DNA of 64,000 bases from Rhizobium sp. ARZ01 (lineage in GTDB: Bacteria > Pseudomonadota > Alphaproteobacteria > Rhizobiales > Rhizobiaceae). Below are positions 44,283 to 53,602 of the stretch, piece after piece. The DNA lies in assembly GCF_014851675.1 (NCBI RefSeq), contig NZ_JACVAE010000001.1, forward strand, positions 2,604,001-2,668,000, read 5' to 3'. Numbering within the stretch: position 1 is the first letter of the stretch; every line of letters starts with the position of its first letter. The notes under the pieces were generated by a model that did no database searches, was not told the origin of the DNA, and worked only from the letters and a program-made list of their open reading frames with translations. Position numbers and translations under genes: made by a program.

Positions 44283-44560
44283 TGGGGCGGAAGAGTGACG
44301 AACGGGTTGCAGCCGCGTCAGCAAGTGAAGCTTCCGGACGTCATCCCTTCACTTTCGAACGACGCCAATTTCTTCCCCGGCCGGAAGAAGTCCTAGTGCT
44401 ATACGTTCATGGTGAACAATGAGGATGCACCGGCCGGGCGCCCCGCTGGCGCTATCGACTGGGCCGGCCTCGCCAACAGCTTCTACTGGTCGATCGGAAG
44501 TGCGGCATCGGCGGCTCTGGGCAACGCAGATATTTCCCTTCGGTGATGGCCGAGACCACG
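44283..44560 (+). pseudogene. Remnant of a class C beta-lactamase-family serine hydrolase
   Basis: The frame beginning near 44283 reads QPRQQVKLPDVIPSLSNDANFFPGRKKS, hits TAG at 44394, then continues [28 protein letters not shown]. After two small frameshifts near 44490-44515 it reads [12 protein letters not shown]. Together these follow the C-terminal pattern of EstB/class C-type serine hydrolases (FPG..KSWG.GF..N, GR.AGS..WAGLANTYYW, ATQ.LPF.D). The N-terminal catalytic part (SxxK, YxN) is absent. The rest of the 44005-44600 gap shows nothing else. Confidence 0.65.
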
Positions 44561-44600
44561 GTGGGTACCCACGCGGTAGTGGTCAGGGGCTCTTTCGTTG

Positions 44601-45278
44601 TCACTGTGCGACTTGGGACGCTGCCGACATCAACTCCTCGGGGCTCAACGGCCGGCAAACATTCCGACCTTGGTCGTCGGCTTCCGTGAAGCTCCAGCGC
44701 ACCACGCCATCGCGATCGAGCAGGAAATGACCGACAAGCTGCATGTGGCCGGACAAGCTCACCTGTTGATCGGCGCTTGTGAATTCGTAGCGGTCCTTCT
44801 CATTGAGAAAGTCACCTGCCGCGGGCGGGTTCATCGGTTCGGGCAATTCTGGCCGATCGACCCGCATTGCCGTGACTACGTCCATTCCGACCTTATGTGG
44901 CCAATCGGTCTCATCCTGTGTGAACTCGAGGATGGGCAGGCCGAAGGCGCGATTCGAAACCCGCTCCGGATCGGACGCAGCAAGAAGCTCGGGTATCGGC
45001 TGGTAACGAAAATAGAGTCGCGCGCGTTCGACCGGGGTGTTTACCACAGCCAGCGACTCGATACCTTTCTCGCGCAAGGTCGGAGTGAGCTGCGCCATCG
45101 CTGCGACATAGCGCCGGCAGAATGGACAGTGCAGGCCTCGAAACAAACCGATGAGAAGCGGGCTGCGGCCGCGGAAATCATCAAGAGCGATCTTCCCCTC
45201 ACTTGAGATCGCATCAAGCACGAAATTCGGAGCGCGGTCACCCGGTCGTAGCGGACGGTCGACATAGTGCACAGTCAT
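44601..45278 (-). CDS. Peroxiredoxin-like AhpC/TSA-family protein
   Basis: This 225-aa thioredoxin-fold protein opens MTVHYVDRPLRPGDRAPNFVLDAI. The redox motif is in GLFRGLHCPFCRRYVAAMAQL (CPFC). Conserved ESLAVVNTPVERARLYFRY and a C-terminal GHFLLDRDGVVRWSF follow. The CxxC arrangement rather than PxxxTxxC suggests a thiol oxidoreductase or atypical peroxiredoxin. ATG 45278 follows GGAGGGG; the upstream frame extension is not protein-like. Confidence 0.85.
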   Translation of the reverse strand: MTVHYVDRPLRPGDRAPNFVLDAISSEGKIALDDFRGRSPLLIGLFRGLHCPFCRRYVAAMAQLTPTLREKGIESLAVVNTPVERARLYFRYQPIPELLAASDPERVSNRAFGLPILEFTQDETDWPHKVGMDVVTAMRVDRPELPEPMNPPAAGDFLNEKDRYEFTSADQQVSLSGHMQLVGHFLLDRDGVVRWSFTEADDQGRNVCRPLSPEELMSAASQVAQ

Positions 45279-45711
45279 AGGCACCCCTCCTCGCTGCAGG
45301 GAGGTCAGGAAAAGCAGCAGCACAAGTCCTTGGATATCGGGCCTACGTTGGGCGGCATGCCCAGTTCCAGGGGCAAATCGTGCTCGGCCTTTCCGATGCT
45401 GCCGAGCTTGAGACTGAGCGTTGCAGTGCCTGACCTCTCGTCTTGGCACACTGGCTGGATCAGCCTGAGAATGAACCCACGTCGGACTATGAGCAAGCAG
45501 TAAAGATGGTTGACACGACGCTGTTCGCCGGCTGTCTCTTCTGCGATTTTGCGACGATGACGATGAGGGAAACTGTTAGTCCCCTGGCCATTTGCCCACG
45601 ATAAGGGTTCGCCGACATCGTCCGGGCCTAGATCAACCGCGGCGTCATCGCCTGTCCGGCGAAATGGCGCGGCGGACTTCCTCGGATGGCCTTGATATTG
45701 CCACTGGTCTC
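45279..45711. other. Gap without a recognisable gene
   Basis: In these 433 bases no frame shows family similarity or plausible starts. A leftward frame stays open across the stretch but is Arg/Pro/Ser-rich shadow sequence. The peroxiredoxin promoter should lie at the left side. Confidence 0.4.
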
Positions 45712-45867
45712 TCAGGGGCGGATCAGCACTGTCAGCATCATCAGCGCGATTGCGCCGACGGCGATCTTCCAGAAGTCCCGGCGGCGGCGCAGGCCGGGCA
45801 GCCCGATCGGGCGCAGCAGATGGAGCGCCATGACAGCCAGGAGAAGGAGCGGAAGAACTTTCGACAT
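45712..45867 (-). CDS. Small basic membrane protein
   Basis: This 51-aa protein opens MSKVLPLLLLAVMALHLLRPIGLPGLRRRRDFWKIAVGAIALMMLTVLI (two segments: VLPLLLLAVMALHLL and WKIAVGAIALMMLTVLI). The two helices are joined by a basic RRRR turn, so both ends would face the periplasm. AGGGAACAG precedes ATG 45867. It resembles short rhizobial membrane proteins of unknown role. Confidence 0.6.
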   Translation of the reverse strand: MSKVLPLLLLAVMALHLLRPIGLPGLRRRRDFWKIAVGAIALMMLTVLIRP

Positions 45868-46034
45868 GATCTGTTCCCTTTTGTCGCTTCCTGTCACAAC
45901 GCGGACACTTTTCCAAGTCGTGGGTTGGCATTGCGACGGCGCGACGCTCAGACTTGATTCTTTTCAAGATTTGGCTTTGGAAGTCATGCGCTTGTCGGCA
46001 TAGTCGTTCCGGTCGCAGGCTTCAGGGATATTCG

Positions 46035-47309
46035 ATGCGAAAAAACCTTCTCTCCGTCTTCGCGCTTCTCCTCGGCACCCTGTTCCTCTTCCTCGGAAAT
46101 GGCCTTCACGGCCTGCTGCTACCGGTACGTGGCGCCCTCGAGGGCTATGCGACCACACTTCTCGGCCTACTCGGCACATCCTGGGCGAGCGGCTTCGTCC
46201 TTGGCTGCCTGCTGGCGCCCAAGGTCGTCAAGCGAATCGGCCATGTACGGGCCTTTTCCGGCTTTGCCTCACTGATCGCCATCATCGCGCTTCTGACCGG
46301 CATCCTCGTCGATCCGATCTGGTGGGTGGCGCTGCGCGCCGTCACCGGCTTCTCGATCGCCGGCACCTCGATGATCATTGAGAGTTGGCTGAACGAGCGG
46401 GCGACGAATGAAAGCCGCGGCGCGATCTTCTCGCTCTACATCGCCATCACCCTGTTCGGCGTCGTCGGCGGCCAGATGATGGTGCCACTCGGCGATATCG
46501 GAACCCCCATCCTCTTCATGGTCGCGGGCATCCTATATTGCCTGGCCATGTTGCCGACGACACTCTCGACGGCCGCCTCCCCCCAACCCCTGAAGCAAGT
46601 CCGGCTCGACATTCCCGCCCTGTTTCGCACCTCGCCGGTGGCCTGTGTCGGTATCGTGCTGATCGGGATCGCCAATGGCGCCTTCGGCACGCTCGGTGCC
46701 GTCTTTGGCGCCGAAGCCGGACTGACCGCAAGCACGATCGCGCTGATGATGAGCGTCACCATCTTTGCCGGCGCCGTCATGCAGTTGCCGGCCGGCCGAG
46801 TGTCCGACCGGGTCGACCGCCGCTACGTGCTGGCCGCGCTCTCAGCCGTCGCAGCCGTCTCCGGGCTTTTCATGTTCCTGCTGCAGCCCGCCTCGGTCAC
46901 TCCGCTTTTGATCGTCATCGCCCTTTATGGCGCAGCGGCGAATGCTCTCTACCCGATCGCCGTCAGCCATGCGAACGACTTCGCAAGCCCGGAAGACTTC
47001 GTCAAAGTCTCCGGCGGCCTGCTGCTGCTTTACGGCATCGGCACGATCATCGGCCCGACGCTCGGCGGCCCTGTCATGTCGACGACCGGCCCGTATGCCC
47101 TCTTCCTCGTAACCTTTGCCGCGCACCTTTTGATCACGCTCTACGCGATTTTCCGCAGCCGCCGCCGCGCCGCCCTTCCCGCCAGCGCGCGCGAGGCCTA
47201 TACAAATCCCGGCACGCTGACGACGCCGGAAAGCCTGCGCCTCTCCCCGCGCGCGAGCCATAACGGTCACGATACGGGTTCGCACCCGACGACGGAGGAT
47301 GGAAGATGA
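46035..47309 (+). CDS. MFS transporter, YcaD-like
   Basis: This 424-aa membrane protein has twelve predicted helices, starting with MRKNLLSVFALLLGTLFLFLGNGL. It carries the MFS loop 2-3 signature (GFVLGCLLAPKVVKRIGHVRAF) and IIESWLNERATNESRGAIFSLY, typical of YcaD/YfkF-type permeases. The substrate is unknown. ATG 46035 is chosen over 45954, which adds non-family residues. Its stop overlaps the DUF1192 start by 4 bp. Confidence 0.9.
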   Translation: MRKNLLSVFALLLGTLFLFLGNGLHGLLLPVRGALEGYATTLLGLLGTSWASGFVLGCLLAPKVVKRIGHVRAFSGFASLIAIIALLTGILVDPIWWVALRAVTGFSIAGTSMIIESWLNERATNESRGAIFSLYIAITLFGVVGGQMMVPLGDIGTPILFMVAGILYCLAMLPTTLSTAASPQPLKQVRLDIPALFRTSPVACVGIVLIGIANGAFGTLGAVFGAEAGLTASTIALMMSVTIFAGAVMQLPAGRVSDRVDRRYVLAALSAVAAVSGLFMFLLQPASVTPLLIVIALYGAAANALYPIAVSHANDFASPEDFVKVSGGLLLLYGIGTIIGPTLGGPVMSTTGPYALFLVTFAAHLLITLYAIFRSRRRAALPASAREAYTNPGTLTTPESLRLSPRASHNGHDTGSHPTTEDGR

Positions 47310-47494
47310 GCATCTCTGACGACGACAGGCCGATCAGAAAGGTGGCACACGAGATCGGCTGCGATCTGTCGCTGCTTTCGGTGGACGAACTGGCAAGCCG
47401 CATCACGCTCCTGAAAGAAGAGATCGCACGCTTGGAGGAGGAAAAGACCCGAAAAGGCGCCAGCCGCTCGGCGGCAGAGAGTCTGTTTCGTTAA
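47306..47494 (+). CDS. DUF1192 family small protein
   Basis: This 62-aa protein has GCDLSLLSVDELASRITLLKEEIARLEEE, a helical region with the LSVDEL..RI..L..EI.RL pattern of DUF1192, an alphaproteobacterial family of unknown role. It is coupled to the MFS gene by an ATGA overlap. The terminal SLFR is also family-typical. Confidence 0.85.
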   Translation: MSISDDDRPIRKVAHEIGCDLSLLSVDELASRITLLKEEIARLEEEKTRKGASRSAAESLFR

Positions 47495-47651
47495 GAATTC
47501 TGCTTCGGCTGAAGCAATTGACACGAGTTCGGCGATACAGTTAACCGGCCATTAAGCGTCATCAGCTATTAATCGCATATCCGGACTTTTCCGGATTCAG
47601 ACATTTTCGCCGCTTGGGGAATGGGTCTGATTTTCTCCCTGTTTTACCTTG

Positions 47652-47678
47652 AGAGCCGCTATCCGCGGCTCTTTTTTT
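47652..47678 (+). terminator. Intrinsic terminator after MFS-DUF1192
   Basis: AGAGCCGC (47652-47659) pairs with GCGGCTCT (47665-47672) around a 5-base loop, followed by a T run through 47678. It lies about 160 bp after the DUF1192 stop, within the 325-bp gap before rcdA. The rest of that gap should hold the rcdA promoter. Confidence 0.85.
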
Positions 47679-47819
47679 GTCTCCTATCCACCCGCCTCAC
47701 GGTGTTGTACAGAATTGTGGAGATTAACCTTTCCTTAAGATCGTTCTTGCGCGGAATGGGCTATCAGATCATTCTGCCTGCACGAGAATTGTGATCGCGT
47801 TAAACAGGAAAATGGGGCC

Positions 47820-48338
47820 ATGTCGGAAAGAGGATTGAACACCGTCAGCTTCGCTGGCCACGTCGCAACGTCGTCGCAGTTCAAGAACCTCTACGCAGAG
47901 GGCATGGGACTGGTCGAGGAGACGGCGAGCTATCTAGACGGCCAGGGCCGCCAGGCCGCCAAGGTCCTGCCGCGCATGGCCTCCGTCCTCTACGCCGCCG
48001 AATCGATGCGCCTGACGACCCGGCTGATGCAGATGGCCTCCTGGCTGCTGCTGCAGCGCGCCGTCAACAATGGCGAGATGACGCGCGACCAGGTGCTTTC
48101 GGAAAAGAGCAAGGTGCGCCTCGACGGCTTCAACGTCGATCGTGCAGCCCCCGGCTGGAACGAGCTGCCGGAATCCTTCCGCGACCTCATCGAACGCTCG
48201 CTGCGCCTGCAGAACCGCGTCGCCCTGCTCGACCGCGAAATGTATCGCCCGCAGGATGTCCAGACCTTCGTGCCGGACAATCAGAATAGCGTCCAAGCAC
48301 AGATCAACTTGCTGCAGACAGCCTTTGGCAACAACTGA
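47820..48338 (+). CDS. rcdA: RcdA/DUF1465 cell-cycle proteolysis adaptor
   Basis: This 172-aa protein shows TSSQFKNLYAEGMGLVEETASYLDGQGR, RMASVLYAAESMRLTTRLMQMASWLLLQRAVN and LPESFRDLIERSLRLQNRVALLD, the three-helix-bundle core of RcdA. In Caulobacter RcdA helps deliver CtrA and other substrates to ClpXP at the G1-S transition. The C-terminal tail is shorter and disordered. AGGAAAATGGGG precedes the start. Confidence 0.9.
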   Translation: MSERGLNTVSFAGHVATSSQFKNLYAEGMGLVEETASYLDGQGRQAAKVLPRMASVLYAAESMRLTTRLMQMASWLLLQRAVNNGEMTRDQVLSEKSKVRLDGFNVDRAAPGWNELPESFRDLIERSLRLQNRVALLDREMYRPQDVQTFVPDNQNSVQAQINLLQTAFGNN

Positions 48339-48364
48339 AGGTACATTTCGGCGCACACATCATG

Positions 48365-48389
48365 ACCCGGCCCCCAGGCCGGGTTTTTT
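48365..48389 (+). terminator. Intrinsic terminator of rcdA
   Basis: CCCGGCC (48366-48372) and GGCCGGG (48377-48383) with loop CCCA are followed by six T. Confidence 0.9.
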
Positions 48390-48432
48390 GTTGCTAAGCA
48401 CGTCTCGGTAATTTCTGATTCACTTGCAGGCA

Positions 48433-48460
48433 ACAAAAAAGCCCGGGACAGCCCGGGCTT
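48433..48460 (-). terminator. Intrinsic terminator of rpmE
   Basis: On the minus strand GCCCGGG (48452-48458) pairs with CCCGGGC (48441-48447) around a 4-base loop, followed by six T (48435-48440). It ends rpmE, which runs leftward. Confidence 0.88.
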
Positions 48461-48484
48461 CGAAAATCGCGACAGCGGATCGGC

Positions 48485-48706
48485 TTAGAGGCCGAGGCCT
48501 TCGAAGCGCTTCTTGAACTTGGAAACGCGGCCGGCGCGGTCCATGAGCTGCTGGTTGCCGCCGGTCCAGGCCGGGTGCGACTTCGGGTCGATTTCGAGGT
48601 TCATGACCGCGCCTTCCGAACCCCAGGTCGAACGGGTCTCGTACTCGGTACCGTCGGTCATGACGACCTTGATGGTGTGGTAGTCGGGATGGATATCAGC
48701 CTTCAT
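48485..48706 (-). CDS. rpmE: Ribosomal protein L31, zinc-free form
   Basis: This 73-aa protein opens [29 protein letters not shown] and has [27 protein letters not shown]. It matches bacterial L31. It contains no cysteine, so it lacks the zinc-binding CxxC pairs of the C+ type, as is usual in alphaproteobacteria. It is part of the large-subunit intersubunit bridge. ATG 48706 follows AGGAAG; upstream in-frame codons are not family-like. Confidence 0.96.
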   Translation of the reverse strand: MKADIHPDYHTIKVVMTDGTEYETRSTWGSEGAVMNLEIDPKSHPAWTGGNQQLMDRAGRVSKFKKRFEGLGL

Positions 48707-48900
48707 GACAATCTTCCTGCATGTTCCGGAGACCATTTGTCGCAATCGGTTGCGGCAACCGGGTCAAAGACGTAAATGAAGCCGCGACCGATTAGGCCAG
48801 CGGCTTCCCAATTCGATGGCGAGCCTATACATGAAGGCCGGCGGGATAACAAGAGCCGAAAGATAATTCGTGCCGCAACGTACCGGAAAATGAGGTAGAC

Positions 48901-50712
48901 GTGAGCAAAAAGACCCAAGCCGGCGCGGAGCGCAAGACCGAACGCAAGTCCCTCCGGCCGCTTGCAGCGCTTCTCCCCTATCTTGCCCGCTATCGCGGCC
49001 TCGTCGCCGGCGCGCTCGTCGCGCTCGTCGCAGCAGCGGTCACGACGCTGGCGCTCCCGATGGCCGTGCGCCGCATGATCGACCACGGCTTTTCCGAGTC
49101 CGACGCCGGCTTCATCGATACCTATTTCATGATGCTTGCGGCGCTGGCAATCCTCCTCGCCCTTGCCAGTGCGTTCCGCTATTTCTTCGTCATCACGCTC
49201 GGAGAGCGGATCGTCTCGGATCTGCGCCGCGAAGTGTTCGACCACGTGACCCGCCTGTCCCCGGCGTTCTTTGACCAGAACCAGTCCGGCGAGATCGTCT
49301 CGCGGCTGACGGCGGATACGACGCAAATTAAATCCGCCGTCGGAGCGACGGCGTCGGTTGCGCTGCGCAACCTGATCCTGTGTCTCGGCGCCATCGTGAT
49401 GATGATCTATACGAGCCCCAAGCTCTCGAGCCTCGTCCTTGCAGCGATCCCGATCATTGTCTTCCCCCTCGTCGCCTTCGGTCGCTCGGTGCGTCGCCGC
49501 TCACGGCAGGCGCAGGACACGCTTGCCTCCGCCTCCGCCTATGCCGGCGAGGCGATCGGAGCAGCGCGCACCGTTCAGGCCTTTAATGCCGAACAATCCG
49601 CACGCGACCGTTTCGGCAACGCCGTGGAAGCCGCCTTCTGCGCGGCCCGCTCTGCGATCCTCGCCCGCTCGCTGCTGACCGGCTTTGCCATCGCCATGGT
49701 GTTTGGCAGTGTCGTGGCGGTCCTGTGGTTCGGCGCGCAGGACGTGCTTTCCGGCCACATCTCGGCCGGCACGCTCGGCCAGTTCCTACTCTACTCGGTC
49801 TTTGCCGCAGGCAGCCTCGGCTCGCTCTCGGAAGTCTGGGGCGAGCTGTCGCAGGCAGCAGGCGCTGCGGAGCGCCTGACGGAGCTCCTGGACGAGAAGC
49901 CGGCGATCACAGCACCCGCGCACCCGGTTGCCCTCCCCGTGCCAGCCCGCGGCGCGCTCGACTTTTCCGACGTTCATTTCGCCTATCCCTCGCGCCCCGG
50001 CTATCGCAGCCTCAATGGCCTGACGTTCTCCATCAAGCCCGGCGAGACGGTCGCCGTCGTCGGCCCCTCCGGCGCCGGCAAGAGCACGATCCTGTCGCTG
50101 ATCCTACGCTTCTACGATCCGGTCAGCGGCGTAGTGAAGCTGGATGGCGTCGATCTCTGCGCGGCCGATCCGGAAGAAATCCGCAGCCGCATCGCCATCG
50201 TGCCGCAGGACGTGACGATCTTCGCCTCCACCGTCGCTGACAACATCGCCTTCGGCATGCCGGGCGCATCGCCCGAGAAAGTACGCGCCGCCGCAAAGGC
50301 TGCACAGGCGGAAGAGTTCATCAACCGACTGGACAACGGCTTTGACACCATGGTCGGCGAGCGCGGCATCACGCTTTCAGGCGGCCAGCGGCAGCGCATC
50401 GCGATCGCGCGGGCGATCCTGAAGGACGCCCCGCTGCTTCTGCTCGACGAAGCGACGTCGGCGCTCGACGCCGAAAGCGAGAAGCTCGTGCAGAAGGCGC
50501 TGGACGGGCTGATGGGCCATCGCACCACAATCGTCATCGCCCACCGGCTCGCGACCGTGCTGAAAGCCGATCGCATCCTGGTCATGGATCACGGCCGCAT
50601 CGTCGAGGAAGGCACGCACCAGTCGCTCATCCGCCAGGGTGGGCTCTATGCCAAGCTTGCGCGGCTGCAGTTCGACCACGGTGCGGAGGAGTTTTCCGCT
50701 GCCGGGCAGTAG
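48901..50712 (+). CDS. ABC exporter, MsbA-like membrane/ATPase half-transporter
   Basis: This 603-aa type IV ABC half-transporter has an N-terminal six-helix domain (LLPYLARYRGLVAGALVALVAAAV; DLRREVFDHVTRLSPAFFDQNQSGEIVSRLTADT). The ATPase has Walker A VGPSGAGKSTILSL, signature LSGGQRQRIAIARAIL, Walker B LLLLDEATSALD and H-loop VIAHRLATV. It is a homodimeric exporter of lipids, drugs or peptides; the substrate is not predictable. The start is GTG 48901 with GAGGT upstream. It is divergent from rpmE. Confidence 0.93.
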   Translation: MSKKTQAGAERKTERKSLRPLAALLPYLARYRGLVAGALVALVAAAVTTLALPMAVRRMIDHGFSESDAGFIDTYFMMLAALAILLALASAFRYFFVITLGERIVSDLRREVFDHVTRLSPAFFDQNQSGEIVSRLTADTTQIKSAVGATASVALRNLILCLGAIVMMIYTSPKLSSLVLAAIPIIVFPLVAFGRSVRRRSRQAQDTLASASAYAGEAIGAARTVQAFNAEQSARDRFGNAVEAAFCAARSAILARSLLTGFAIAMVFGSVVAVLWFGAQDVLSGHISAGTLGQFLLYSVFAAGSLGSLSEVWGELSQAAGAAERLTELLDEKPAITAPAHPVALPVPARGALDFSDVHFAYPSRPGYRSLNGLTFSIKPGETVAVVGPSGAGKSTILSLILRFYDPVSGVVKLDGVDLCAADPEEIRSRIAIVPQDVTIFASTVADNIAFGMPGASPEKVRAAAKAAQAEEFINRLDNGFDTMVGERGITLSGGQRQRIAIARAILKDAPLLLLDEATSALDAESEKLVQKALDGLMGHRTTIVIAHRLATVLKADRILVMDHGRIVEEGTHQSLIRQGGLYAKLARLQFDHGAEEFSAAGQ

Positions 50713-50719
50713 CTAGCCT

Positions 50720-52363
50720 CTAGGCACAGGCGCTGCGGCCGGCGACACGCCCGGAAAAGATGCAGCCGCCGAGGAAGGTTCCCTCGAGCGCGTTGTAGCC
50801 GTGCAGCCCGCCGCCGCCGAAACCTGCCACCTCACCGGCGGCATAGAGACCCGGCACCGGCTTGCCTGAGGTTTCCAGCACGCGCGCAGACAGATCGGTC
50901 TGCAAGCCGCCGAGCGTCTTGCGCGTCAAAAGGTTGAGGCGCACGGCGATCAGCGGTCCCGCCTTCGGGTCGAGGATGCGGTGTGGCTTGGCGGTACGCA
51001 TCAGCCGATCGCCGAGATAGCCGCGCGCTCCGCGAATGGCCGTCACCTGCGCGTCCTTGGAGAAGGCGTTCTCCACCTCCCGGTCACGCGCCTCGATCTG
51101 GGCGCGAATGTGGGCTGCGTCGAGCCGCGCTTCTCCCGTGAGCCCGTTCATGGCCGCCACCAGATCATCGAGGTTGTCGCGGACGACGAAATCCTCGCCC
51201 TTGTCCATGAACGATTGCACCGGGCCGGGCGGGTTCTTGCCGAGCCGCTTCAGGAGCAGGCGGATATTCTTGCCGGTCAGATCCGGGTTTTGTTCCGAGC
51301 CTGACAGCGCGAACTCCTTCTTGATGATCGCCTTCGTCAGGATGAACCAGCTGTAGTCGTGTCCCGTCGCCTTGATCGCCTTCAGCGTCCCGAGCGTGTC
51401 GAAGCCCGGCATGGCGGGCGCAGCAAAACGGTTGCCATCCGCATCGAACCAGAGCGAAGACGGCCCCGGAAGAATGCGGATGCCGTGGTTCGGCCAGATG
51501 GGATCCCAGTTGCGCAAGCCTTCGGCGTAATGCCACATGCGGTCGCTGTTGATGACCGAGCCGTTGGCCTCCTGGGCAATCGCAAGCATCCGTCCGTCGA
51601 CATGATGCGGCACGCCACTGACCATCGTGGTCGGCGGCACGCCAAGCCGCTCCACCGGCCAGTTCCGTCGCACCAGTTCATGGTTGCCGCCGATCCCGCC
51701 TGATGTCACGACGACGGCATCCGCCGAGATGGAAAAGGAACCAACAGCCTCCCGCGAACTCTTCTGGCCGCGCTCGACGGGATCCGCCGTAAGGACGGAC
51801 CCCTCCGCTCCGACGACGGCGCCGTTCTTCGTCATGAGCCGGTCGACCTGATGGCGAAAGCGGAAGGAAAGCCGACCCTTGGCCTCCGCCTCCCGCACCC
51901 GGCGGATGAAGGGTGCAAGCACCGCGGGTCCGGTTCCCCAGGTCACGTGGAACCGCGGAACGGAATTGCCATGCCCGGATGCAAGGCTGCCGCCGCGTTC
52001 CGCCCAGCCGACCACAGGAAACCAGCGCATGCCCTGCGCATGCAGCCAGGCGCGCTTTTCACCGGCAGCGAAATCGAGATAGGCCTCCGCCCAAAGCCGC
52101 GGCCAATGGTCCTCAGGGCGATCGAATTGGGCCGACCCGTGCCAATCCTGGTGAGCAAGCTCGCGGCTGTCGCGAATACGCATGCGCCTCTGTTCGGGAC
52201 TGTCTACGAAGAACAGCCCGCCCAGCGACCAGAACGCCTGCCCGCCGAGGTTCTGCTCTCCCTCCTGATCGACAACCGTTACCCGCAGGCCCCGTTCCAC
52301 CGCCTCCGCCGCGGCAACGAGGCCTGCCAGCCCCGCGCCGATCACCAGCACATCGCAATCCAT
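50720..52363 (-). CDS. FAD-binding dehydrogenase (KsdD/fumarate-reductase-like)
   Basis: This 547-aa flavoprotein has the Rossmann motif DCDVLVIGAGLAGLVAAAEAVERG and NLGGQAFWSLGGLFFVDSPEQRRM near the start. GGIGGNHELVRRNWP occurs in the middle, and the C-terminal FAD loop is LYAAGEVAGFGGGGLHGYNALEGTFLGGCIFSGRVAG. The layout is that of 3-ketosteroid dehydrogenase or fumarate reductase flavoproteins, but the substrate is not evident. ATG 52363 is chosen over 52381. It is convergent with the ABC transporter, 7 bp apart. Confidence 0.88.
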   Translation of the reverse strand: MDCDVLVIGAGLAGLVAAAEAVERGLRVTVVDQEGEQNLGGQAFWSLGGLFFVDSPEQRRMRIRDSRELAHQDWHGSAQFDRPEDHWPRLWAEAYLDFAAGEKRAWLHAQGMRWFPVVGWAERGGSLASGHGNSVPRFHVTWGTGPAVLAPFIRRVREAEAKGRLSFRFRHQVDRLMTKNGAVVGAEGSVLTADPVERGQKSSREAVGSFSISADAVVVTSGGIGGNHELVRRNWPVERLGVPPTTMVSGVPHHVDGRMLAIAQEANGSVINSDRMWHYAEGLRNWDPIWPNHGIRILPGPSSLWFDADGNRFAAPAMPGFDTLGTLKAIKATGHDYSWFILTKAIIKKEFALSGSEQNPDLTGKNIRLLLKRLGKNPPGPVQSFMDKGEDFVVRDNLDDLVAAMNGLTGEARLDAAHIRAQIEARDREVENAFSKDAQVTAIRGARGYLGDRLMRTAKPHRILDPKAGPLIAVRLNLLTRKTLGGLQTDLSARVLETSGKPVPGLYAAGEVAGFGGGGLHGYNALEGTFLGGCIFSGRVAGRSACA

Positions 52364-52567
52364 CCATGCCCTCCCAAGCACTTCCCCAGCGTGAAGTTAC
52401 GCATACGTCAGCGTAAGGGCAATGCGGAAATACGGTGCTGGCGGAATCACATCGGTGCCCGCTTGTCCCGCCCAAGGGAGTCATGGTTCGTTTTCAGATG
52501 GCGTTGGCCGCACAAAGAAATGTGTGCGGCCGAAAGAACAACTGGCCCCCGCAGCCCAGCCGCCTTG

Positions 52568-53599
52568 TTACTTCTCCGTCAGCTTCAGCTCGATGCGCCT
52601 GTTCGTGGCGCGGGCCTGGTCGCTGTCGCTCGGGGTCAGTGGCTGGAATTCGCCGAAGCCGGCGGCGACGAGGCGATCGGCGGGTACGCCTTGCGAAATC
52701 AGAAACTTGACGACGGATGTCGCACGCGCCGAGGAGAGCTCCCAGTTATCAGCATATCGCCCCGTTCCCGAAAGGGGAACGTTGTCGGTGTGGCCGTCGA
52801 CCCGCAGCACCCAGTTGATCTCCGGCGGGATCTCCTTGGCGAGATCAAGCAGTGCGGTCGCAAGCTTGGCCATTTCCGTCTGGCCATCGGGGTTCAGTTC
52901 GCTGCTGCCGGAGGGAAAGAGTACTTCCGACTGGAACACGAAGCGGTCGCCGACAATTCGGATGTTTTCACGGTCCGACAGGATTTCCCGCAGGCGTCCG
53001 AAGAAGTCGGACCGATAGCGGTTCAGTTCCTGAACGCGCTGGGCAAGCGCGACGTTGAGACGCCGACCGAGATCGGTGATCTTGGCCTGCGATGCCTGGT
53101 CTTTGGCTTCAGAGGCTTGCAGCGCGCCTTCGACCGCGGCGATCTGGCTTCGAAGGGCCGCAATTTGCTGGTTGAGCAGCTCGATCTGGCTCATCGCGCG
53201 GGCGCTCACCTGCTTCTCTGCGTCAAGCGATTCGTTGAGAGAGGAAATCTGTGTGTTGGCGGCTTCCGAGGCGCCGGCACCCTGGGTCAGCATTTGCTGC
53301 AACCGCGACCGCTCTCCCTCCGACTCGGCAAGCGAGGCCTGAAGGTTGACCAGCGTATCCTCGAGATCCTGCTTGCCGCTCTTCTCCAGCGCCAGAAGCT
53401 GTGTCAGCTCGTTGACCTGACTCGTCAGTCGATCGAGCACCTCGTCCTTGCCAGTGATCTCACGGCTCAGGAAAAATTGCGCGAGCACGAAGACGCAAAG
53501 CAGGAACATGATCGCGAGCAGCAGCGTCGAAAGCGCATCGACGAAGCCCGGCCAGTAGTCGACGACCCGGTGCGAACGACGGTTGCGTGCAAGCGCCAT
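52568..53599 (-). CDS. OmpA/MotB-type peptidoglycan-binding membrane protein
   Basis: This 343-aa protein has one N-terminal membrane helix with a conserved Asp (VVDYWPGFVDALSTLLLAIMFLLCVFVLAQFF). A long periplasmic coiled coil (about 50-190) and a C-terminal OmpA domain follow (GHTDNVPLSGTGRYADNWELSSARATSV; QARATNRRIELKLT). This is the MotB/stator layout, with the FVDAL Asp as possible proton site. It pairs with the MotA/ExbB-like gene 3 bp upstream. The pair is probably an ion-driven envelope motor; its load is unknown. Confidence 0.85.
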   Translation of the reverse strand: MALARNRRSHRVVDYWPGFVDALSTLLLAIMFLLCVFVLAQFFLSREITGKDEVLDRLTSQVNELTQLLALEKSGKQDLEDTLVNLQASLAESEGERSRLQQMLTQGAGASEAANTQISSLNESLDAEKQVSARAMSQIELLNQQIAALRSQIAAVEGALQASEAKDQASQAKITDLGRRLNVALAQRVQELNRYRSDFFGRLREILSDRENIRIVGDRFVFQSEVLFPSGSSELNPDGQTEMAKLATALLDLAKEIPPEINWVLRVDGHTDNVPLSGTGRYADNWELSSARATSVVKFLISQGVPADRLVAAGFGEFQPLTPSDSDQARATNRRIELKLTEK

Positions 53600-53602
53600 G
53601 GG

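Noticed and set aside
45305..45967. A leftward 220-codon open frame
   Set aside because: Arg/Pro/Ser-rich shadow composition with no family pattern; it overlaps the better-supported 51-aa membrane protein.
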